DNA of 6,271 nt, from assembly GCA_903853735.1 (NCBI GenBank), contig CAINUH010000214.1:1-6271 (forward strand). The letters are read 5' to 3'. Positions within the stretch are counted from its first letter, which is position 1. Each line of letters opens with the position of its first letter. The position numbers and the translations under genes were made by a program. Of this stretch, positions 1 to 4,646 are shown in pieces. The DNA is from an uncultured Desulfomonile sp. Its GTDB lineage: Bacteria > Desulfobacterota > Desulfomonilia > Desulfomonilales > Desulfomonilaceae. The notes beneath the pieces were generated by a model, which was not told the origin of the DNA, did not search any database, and saw nothing but the letters and a program-made list of their open reading frames with translations.

Positions 1-1792
1 AAGAAGGTATGCCATCCTGGGTATAGCCAAGGTAATCGTAATACTCGTCAAGAAGAGCATCGAGATTTCTGACGACCTGGCCGGTGGCCGGTCCTGCATT
101 AGCGAGAGGTTCGGTCAGCATTCTTTCGGGCAACCTGTCATCTTTTCGGGAAAAACCTTCTCTCACGTTGAAACACCTCTCCAGGCAAACAATACGCTCG
201 CCCAACAGCCTGAGATGGTTAATATCTTCCAACTCATGGAAACCCGTCCCCGCGGCAAGAAGTTTGCCCAGCAGTTCTCGCGTCATCCCGGAGTCGGCGA
301 AGTTACACAGAATCGCGGTCTCCTCGACTGCCTTGTCGATTTGGTTGTACGCGGCCACATCACCGGTTCCTTGGTCTGAAAACCTATCTATGGCCCTGGG
401 ATCGGCTTTTCCGGATATCTCCTGTCTCGCATAACCATACATGTGGCTGCCGCCGATGTTGGACGTGGCCATGCTCAGGCCGTGAACCTTCGCAGCACGC
501 GGATCGTAGGCCGGGAGTTCAAGGCCCTTTGCATGTATGGCGTATTTTTCCGCGCCCTTTCCGATAGCCTCGGCAGCTCTCTTGGTCCCTTCTCCAAGAA
601 TCTTCCCGAATCCCTCTCTCCTCGCTATTTTTCCGATCAGTTCGAGCATTACTTCGTGGTTTCCCCACGTGAGTTCCAGGCCATCGGTGCCTTCTTTAGT
701 GATTATGCCTCGCTGGAACAGTTCCATGGCAAACCCTATCGTGCTGCCCGTGCTTATGGTGTCCAGGCCCAATAAATCGCACAGGCGGTCAGCCTCGACG
801 GTGGCTCCAGCCTCAGTATTGCCCACCTGGCTCCCGAAAGCCCATATAGTCTCGTATTCAGGTCCTTCACTAACTTTTCCCGCGTATGGACCGTCTTTTA
901 CCTCGTGAATCTGCCCGCAACGTGTCATGCAGTTGAAACATCCGTGGGTCCCTGTCCTCATTCGGGCATAGGCATCGGTAAAAAGCCCCTCGATTCCTTC
1001 CATGTCGCCGCTCTGGAAATTCTTAACTGGCAGGATGCCCATTTCCTTCGTCATCTGCGCAAGGAAGGTTGTTCCGAAGGTGTGCATCTTTACAACTCTC
1101 TTGTGCTCTTTCAGAATGCCGCTGTGCTTCTTGACAAGGGATCTGAATGCGGCCTTGTCGTAAGCCTCGGGCGGCTTGGCTTTCGCCGTTATAGCGACAG
1201 CCTTCAGGTTCTTAGCGCCCATCACTGTTCCCACGCCGCACCTGGAGGCCGTTCGAGTCCCGTGAGTGATGGTTGCATAACGAACAAGCCTCTCCCCTGC
1301 AGGGCCAATACAAGCGGTTTGAGTTCGCGAGCCGTGCTTTGCAGCAAGGACCGTTTGAGTCGCTTGGGTATCCAGGCCCCAAATATCCTCAGCGTCCATA
1401 ATTTCGCATCCGTTTTCGTGAATGAGCACATAGGATGGCTTTTCAGCTTTGCCCTCAATGATGATGAGATCATAACCTGCAAATTTTATAAAAGCAGCGA
1501 AATTTCCTCCTCCCACAGCCCTAGCCAAACCATCGGTCTGCGGGCTTTTCGTCATGACAATCCAGCGACCGAATCCTAGGGCTGAAGTACCACCAAGAGC
1601 GCCCGTCATGAAAATCAGTTTATTGTCCGGACTCAGCGGTTCGATTCCTCTCGGCAGTTCCTGGAACAGGTAGTTGATTCCGAAACCCCTGCCACCTACA
1701 AACTTCCTCTGCACGTCTACGGGTATGGGCTCGCTCGTGATCTTTGACAGCGAAAGGTCAACTCTCAGGAGCTGACCAGTGAGAGTAGACAT
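1..1792 (-). CDS. Aldehyde:ferredoxin oxidoreductase (AOR) family tungsten enzyme, 3' end cut by window edge
   Basis: The minus-strand frame is open from an ATG at 1792 to the window edge, giving 597 codons with no stop; only the last few residues should be missing, since the family is about 600-650 aa. Family members are cytoplasmic enzymes with a tungsten-bispyranopterin centre and one [4Fe-4S] cluster, typically interconverting aldehydes and carboxylic acids with ferredoxin. Seen here: an N-terminal FVGGRGFG segment (31-38), a glycine-rich RAVGGGNFAAF segment (91-101), the cluster motif CFNCMTRC (C285, C288, C292) with a likely fourth cysteine C496, the pterin motif DLLGLD (339-344) and SNIGGSH (444-450), whose His probably matches the active-site His of archaeal AOR. 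The second pterin motif, usually DxxGLC, is degenerate (ETAILC, 491-496). A GGAGG ribosome site lies 5 nt before the ATG, and the gene starts 29 bp after the HD gene. The family is near certain; the substrate is unknown, and related tungsten enzymes such as BamB share the fold. Confidence 0.95.
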   Translation of the reverse strand, partial: MSTLTGQLLRVDLSLSKITSEPIPVDVQRKFVGGRGFGINYLFQELPRGIEPLSPDNKLIFMTGALGGTSALGFGRWIVMTKSPQTDGLARAVGGGNFAAFIKFAGYDLIIIEGKAEKPSYVLIHENGCEIMDAEDIWGLDTQATQTVLAAKHGSRTQTACIGPAGERLVRYATITHGTRTASRCGVGTVMGAKNLKAVAITAKAKPPEAYDKAAFRSLVKKHSGILKEHKRVVKMHTFGTTFLAQMTKEMGILPVKNFQSGDMEGIEGLFTDAYARMRTGTHGCFNCMTRCGQIHEVKDGPYAGKVSEGPEYETIWAFGSQVGNTEAGATVEADRLCDLLGLDTISTGSTIGFAMELFQRGIITKEGTDGLELTWGNHEVMLELIGKIARREGFGKILGEGTKRAAEAIGKGAEKYAIHAKGLELPAYDPRAAKVHGLSMATSNIGGSHMYGYARQEISGKADPRAIDRFSDQGTGDVAAYNQIDKAVEETAILCNFADSGMTRELLGKLLAAGTGFHELEDINHLRLLGERIVCLERCFNVREGFSRKDDRLPERMLTEPLANAGPATGQVVRNLDALLDEYYDYLGYTQDGIPS

Positions 1793-1797
1793 CACTT

Positions 1798-1802
1798 CCT
1801 CC
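1798..1802 (-). promoter_or_regulatory. Ribosome binding site of the AOR gene
   Basis: The minus strand reads GGAGG, then AAGTG, then the ATG at 1792. This near-perfect Shine-Dalgarno sequence at 5 nt spacing fixes the AOR start and places it in the short gap after the HD-domain gene, consistent with a shared transcript. Confidence 0.8.
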
Positions 1803-1821
1803 ATCGACTCTATCAGGGGTC

Positions 1822-2403
1822 TTAATCCTGTTGGATCCCGAAACTGATCGCCCTCAGCCTTTGCTGTTCCGTAGCAATCCTCTTGGCGGTTTCCGTGATA
1901 AACCAACCTTCAATTTGCAATTTTAGCCATTGGGTATGGACAGCCGGCGGGATGTTGAACCGCTTTGGATCGATCTCCAAAGCCTCTCGTGAGAATCTCC
2001 AGAGCTTGTCGGAATCTTTGACGATTGCTTCGTTGAGCGAAACAGCCTCGGCCCTGGAATCATGTTCGAGAATTATCGCCACGATCTCTTCGATCAATGC
2101 CGGATCATACTGTGCCTCTTCCAGTATTCTCCGGGCGGTTTTCGCCCCCTCTACTTCGTGTACCCTGTTGATGTTCATATCATTCTTGCCCGGACCAAAG
2201 GCCTTGAGATGCAATTCTTCGGGCAAGCTTTTCCACCCGACGTCGTGAAGTATTACGGCCGGGAGTACGACTGCCTCGTTTCCTCCTTCGGACTTGAGAA
2301 GACGTCGGGCAAAACAAAAGGCTATCCATGTATGAATCTCATTGTCGCGAGTATCCAGAAAGGGCTCTGCCAGTTTATGAATCTGTTCAAACTTATCGTA
2401 CAA
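1822..2403 (-). CDS. HD-domain metal-dependent phosphohydrolase
   Basis: A 193-aa cytoplasmic protein with the HD fold. Metal ligands expected for the superfamily are visible: H24 (in NEIHT), the H53-D54 doublet in LLHDVGW-like ILHDVGW (51-57), extra histidines H82 (VHEVEG) and H114 (LEHDSR), and D132 in KDSDKLW. The additional histidines would allow a two-metal site. HD proteins usually hydrolyse phosphate mono- or diesters, such as nucleotides; the substrate here cannot be read. The first usable start is TTG at 2403, with only a weak GAG-type ribosome site. The in-frame codon four places upstream is the TGA that ends the preceding gene, so there is little room for another start, and the next internal ATG (M77) would cut off H24 and H53-D54. 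The gene is 9 bp after the alpha/beta barrel gene and 29 bp before the AOR gene. Beside a phosphotransferase, a role in dephosphorylating a phospho-intermediate is possible but is inference. Confidence 0.88.
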   Translation of the reverse strand: MYDKFEQIHKLAEPFLDTRDNEIHTWIAFCFARRLLKSEGGNEAVVLPAVILHDVGWKSLPEELHLKAFGPGKNDMNINRVHEVEGAKTARRILEEAQYDPALIEEIVAIILEHDSRAEAVSLNEAIVKDSDKLWRFSREALEIDPKRFNIPPAVHTQWLKLQIEGWFITETAKRIATEQQRLRAISFGIQQD

Positions 2404-2412
2404 GATGTGATC

Positions 2413-2733
2413 TCAAAATATCCTGAGAAGTATCGGTTCAGAACTTGCGGTGACTTCGTATGATTTTAACGAGGGTTTGCCGCTGTACATTTCATTAAAA
2501 AGTCCCACCAGTCTCTCGTAATCTCCACTTCGCTCGTACGCGTCCAGATCGGCCTTTGTATCCCAAGCCGTCACCGAGATACCTTCGTTATTTTCTTCCA
2601 GGCATTCCAGGAGATGCACGAATCGATTCCCTTTGTGGTTCTTGTGGGCAGGAATAACTTCTTTGTTGTACAGGTCCCGCAGGTCGGGCATCTTGCCGCC
2701 TTTTACCTTGAAAAACGTCATGCGCACGTACAT
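2413..2733 (-). CDS. Small dimeric alpha/beta barrel protein (antibiotic-biosynthesis-monooxygenase-like)
   Basis: A 106-aa soluble protein with no signal peptide. It begins with a beta strand (YVRMTFFKV, 2-10), then a PGK-like turn (KGGKM, 11-15) and a helix running to about residue 30. A second strand segment follows (NRFVHLLEC, 36-44), then GISVTAWDT (51-59) and an amphipathic helix ending near residue 80. This strand-helix-strand-strand-helix pattern is that of the ferredoxin-like dimeric alpha/beta barrel superfamily (ABM, NIPSNAP, EthD). Members include small-molecule oxygenases, isomerases and proteins of unknown role; an oxygenase role seems unlikely in an anaerobic setting. Histidines H30, H33 and H40 and W57 could line a pocket. 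The start is supported by AGGAG 7 nt upstream. It lies between a two-repeat relative and the HD gene. The fold is likely; the function is unknown. Confidence 0.85.
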   Translation of the reverse strand: MYVRMTFFKVKGGKMPDLRDLYNKEVIPAHKNHKGNRFVHLLECLEENNEGISVTAWDTKADLDAYERSGDYERLVGLFNEMYSGKPSLKSYEVTASSEPILLRIF

Positions 2734-2839
2734 CGTTACTCTCCTAGAGAAAAAATTTCACGCGAGCCGGCATACCGGGCCTGCCCCTAAAAAAACAGAG
2801 TTGAAAATTGGCGGCAGACACATCCCGTGATCAGACGAC
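2734..2839. other. 106-bp intergenic gap with a short hairpin, no clear promoter or terminator
   Basis: This is the widest gap in the cluster. On the minus strand it holds a run of seven T (2789-2795), a small CCGG-TATG-CCGG hairpin (2767-2778, extendable with a bulge), a run of six T about 10 nt after the hairpin, and the ribosome site of the following gene. The first T run has no GC stem directly before it, and the second lies too far from the short hairpin to be a canonical intrinsic terminator. I see no convincing -35/-10 pair or sigma-54 site. It may be an attenuation or processing region, or simply a spacer. Confidence 0.35.
2741..2745 (-). promoter_or_regulatory. Ribosome binding site of the single-domain alpha/beta barrel gene
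   Basis: The minus strand carries AGGAG followed by 7 nt (AGTAACG) and the ATG at 2733, a standard Shine-Dalgarno spacing that supports this start over the downstream M5. Confidence 0.7.
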
Positions 2840-3499
2840 CTAAAAACCCTTCATCATCTCTCCCATGATATATGGCACTTCTACCCGACCGGTGGGCGCC
2901 AGTATCCTGCTGCCATAGTCGGTGGCGTAGGCCTTCTTCAGTGACCTGACAAGCCGCCGGAACTCCGTTGTGTCAATGGCCTTGGCAATATCCACTATGT
3001 TCCTTGCAGTGCATTCCGCAAGGATTTGCGGCCCCTGCCCGATCACAAGACGCCACCCTCCTGTAACAGGCACTCCAAGTTGCTTCATTCCGGGAATACA
3101 TTCTTCCTTTACGAAGCGATAGTGTTCCGATTCCTTGCCGGGGAGCACATTGTAGTATTGGTTGAACTTCCACGCGCCGGTCTGAATCCGATAAGGGCCT
3201 TCCAGGACCCTTCCGCTGGACACCCAGAGCTTGCTGGAATACTTCCACACCAGGCCAAGAAGCTTAGCCGAAACCTTTCGATACTCGTCTGTGGCGAGTA
3301 TTTTTCGCAAGTGATCCTGTTCATCGACAGTTGCAACTACTACTACTCTGGGACCTTCTCCCACAGCTACATAATAGCCTCCAAGAAGCTTGATCCCCAA
3401 TTTTTCAATTGCAGGATTGTACTCCTTAGTAACAAAAGAGGAATATTCATCGAACTTTCCTGGGATAACGTCCCAATACTGAGTAAAAAGAATGGTCAT
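2840..3499 (-). CDS. Tandem-repeat dimeric alpha/beta barrel protein (NIPSNAP/ABM-like, two repeats)
   Basis: A 219-aa soluble protein built from two homologous halves. Repeat 1 (about residues 5-98) starts FTQYWDVIPGK and ends SGRV; repeat 2 (about 112-206) starts FNQYYNVLPGK and ends TGRV. Matching blocks recur in order: QYxxVxPGK, a glutamate-rich helix with KE, LGI/LGV, GGYYVAVGEGP versus GGWRLVIGQGP, and an R-V/L-rich C-terminal helix before GRV. Each half fits a ferredoxin-like alpha+beta unit, so one chain could form the barrel that relatives build as dimers. Such proteins bind or transform small organic molecules; catalysis is not shown here. GGAGG 6 nt before the ATG supports the start. 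It follows the ATP-grasp subunit gene by 33 bp, so it is likely co-transcribed with it. I do not recognise a characterised homologue, and the fold assignment is inferred from the sequence pattern. Confidence 0.88.
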   Translation of the reverse strand: MTILFTQYWDVIPGKFDEYSSFVTKEYNPAIEKLGIKLLGGYYVAVGEGPRVVVVATVDEQDHLRKILATDEYRKVSAKLLGLVWKYSSKLWVSSGRVLEGPYRIQTGAWKFNQYYNVLPGKESEHYRFVKEECIPGMKQLGVPVTGGWRLVIGQGPQILAECTARNIVDIAKAIDTTEFRRLVRSLKKAYATDYGSRILAPTGRVEVPYIMGEMMKGF

Positions 3500-3505
3500 G
3501 CATCG

Positions 3506-3510
3506 CCTCC
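3506..3510 (-). promoter_or_regulatory. Ribosome binding site of the tandem alpha/beta barrel gene
   Basis: The minus strand reads GGAGG, then CGATGC, then the ATG at 3499. A second ATG (3503-3501) overlaps this spacer but is too close to the site and in another frame, so the start at 3499 is preferred. Confidence 0.75.
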
Positions 3511-3532
3511 CGAGACAGAATTTTTTCCCAGG

Positions 3533-4558
3533 TTACATCTTGAAAATTCGAGTCATAAGTTCAGCCAGGTATTCGGCATCATTTTCTTTTTTCTTTGTGA
3601 ACTTGGCTGGGCGAGCCTGCACCCAGAAAACATTTTCAGGGAACGGCAGATCCTGGTCAATAACCCATTCCATGTCTTGTGGAACTTGGAAATGGTCTTC
3701 GACCTGTTTCGAGATGCGAACGATCTCCTGGAGTTCATCAGGCTTGAGGCAGGCCTCACCCTGCATGTCTTTCGGAACGTCGGTCGTTCTTATCCCTGAA
3801 GTATGATAGCACACCATTTTGGTTTTGTTACCTATGATGCACTCAGAGTCGCCGCATTCCTTGTCCACGATAAACTGGTCCGGAGTGATTTCCCCGCTCA
3901 CCACACTCTCTCCAAGACCCCAGTTGCCTTCGACTACCACTTTGCCGGTATCTCCTGTGGTAGGCAGGACGGTAAGAACAACTCCTGCACACTTGGCATT
4001 CACCATTTTGAGCACTGCTACTCCTATAGGAGTTTTTTCCATTTCCATGTTTTTTTCGAGACGAAATGCAATGGCCCTCGTGGTAAAGGCGCTGCCCCAT
4101 ACCTGTATCACCTTTTTTCCCAGCTCCTCTTTTCCACGGACATTCAGATATGTCTCCATTTGTCCGGGCATGCTCACCGAACCACTGGACCGTACGGCCA
4201 CTGACATGTCTTGAATACCGACTTTGAGACAAAGGCTGTTATAGTTCTGCCAGAGTTCTTCCCGCATTTCGGTTGGCATTTTTTTTGATTCGATAAATTT
4301 TCTTATACTACGGCTCGCCTCCATCTGCTTTGTTACGTTTGTCAAGAGGTGTCCATTTTGCCTAACGTATTGCCTGATCTCTTCGCCCGCGCCGCTCTCG
4401 GACATGAATCTCTCGTACCCGTCTACTGAAATGGCAAATCCTGGAGGGACTTTCATTCCAAGGCGGGTCATTTCACCTAGGTTTGCGCATTTCTTGCCGA
4501 CCAAGTCGTTATCTATGCGGCCCAATTCCTCAAACCAGTAGATCCATTTATCAGGCAT
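3533..4558 (-). CDS. PEP-synthase-type ATP-grasp (PEP/pyruvate-binding domain) subunit, phenylphosphate synthase subunit-like
   Basis: A 341-aa protein matching only the N-terminal nucleotide-binding domain of PEP synthase/pyruvate phosphate dikinase, about 40 kDa like the second subunit of phenylphosphate synthase. In the family this domain binds ATP and passes a phosphoryl group to a histidine on a swivelling domain. Visible motifs: VGKKCANLGEM (20-30; canonical GGKGANLGE), VPPGF (37-41), AVRSSGSVSMPGQMETYLNV (121-140), AFTTRAIAFR (157-166), AGVVLT with PTTGD (191-203), EGNWGLGE (210-217), SGEITPDQF (221-229), QDMEWVID (294-301) and QARP (314-317). These are the usual nucleotide and metal contact regions and all look intact, so it should bind ATP. 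It has no catalytic His domain; that is supplied by the gene 88 bp upstream. The start ATG has a weak AAAGGG site 11 nt before it. The family is certain; the phosphorylated substrate is not known. Confidence 0.95.
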   Translation of the reverse strand: MPDKWIYWFEELGRIDNDLVGKKCANLGEMTRLGMKVPPGFAISVDGYERFMSESGAGEEIRQYVRQNGHLLTNVTKQMEASRSIRKFIESKKMPTEMREELWQNYNSLCLKVGIQDMSVAVRSSGSVSMPGQMETYLNVRGKEELGKKVIQVWGSAFTTRAIAFRLEKNMEMEKTPIGVAVLKMVNAKCAGVVLTVLPTTGDTGKVVVEGNWGLGESVVSGEITPDQFIVDKECGDSECIIGNKTKMVCYHTSGIRTTDVPKDMQGEACLKPDELQEIVRISKQVEDHFQVPQDMEWVIDQDLPFPENVFWVQARPAKFTKKKENDAEYLAELMTRIFKM

Positions 4559-4585
4559 TTCAAACCAATCCCTTTCCGGATTCGG

Positions 4586-4629
4586 GCAGGTGACCGGTAG
4601 AAGGGCTTTTAGAGCCGAGGGTCACCTGC
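4586..4629 (-). other. Long perfect inverted repeat (hairpin) between the two phosphotransferase subunit genes
   Basis: GCAGGTGACC (4586-4595) and GGTCACCTGC (4620-4629) are perfect 10-bp inverted arms. The 24-nt spacer holds a smaller GGCT/AGCC inverted repeat (4604-4607 and 4613-4616). In the minus-strand transcript it would form a two-tier stem beginning 17 nt after the TAG of the upstream gene. No T run follows it and the downstream gene belongs to the same complex, so it is not a standard terminator. It could stabilise or help process the mRNA or tune the subunit ratio; it could also be a dyad-symmetric protein-binding site. Confidence 0.6.
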
Positions 4630-4646
4630 TCGCGCTGAAGCCGGTT

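Noticed and set aside
84..908. Three overlapping plus-strand open frames near the left edge
   Set aside because: All are antisense shadows of the AOR coding frame, which is continuous through this region on the minus strand.
1222..1482. Minus-strand 86-codon frame inside the AOR region
   Set aside because: It is an alternative frame within the AOR gene, with composition and lack of motifs typical of an out-of-frame read.
905..1579. Plus-strand open frame of 224 codons
   Set aside because: It lies wholly antisense to the AOR gene, whose frame has all family motifs; its own translation shows no recognisable domain and no ribosome site.
2767..2795. Possible intrinsic terminator in the 106-bp gap
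   Set aside because: The hairpin is only 4 bp without a bulge, and neither T run directly follows a GC-rich stem on the minus strand, so termination is not supported.
3026..3799. Plus-strand open frame of 257 codons
   Set aside because: It runs antisense across the 3' part of the ATP-grasp gene, the gap and most of the tandem barrel gene. Its translation is a shadow without family features.
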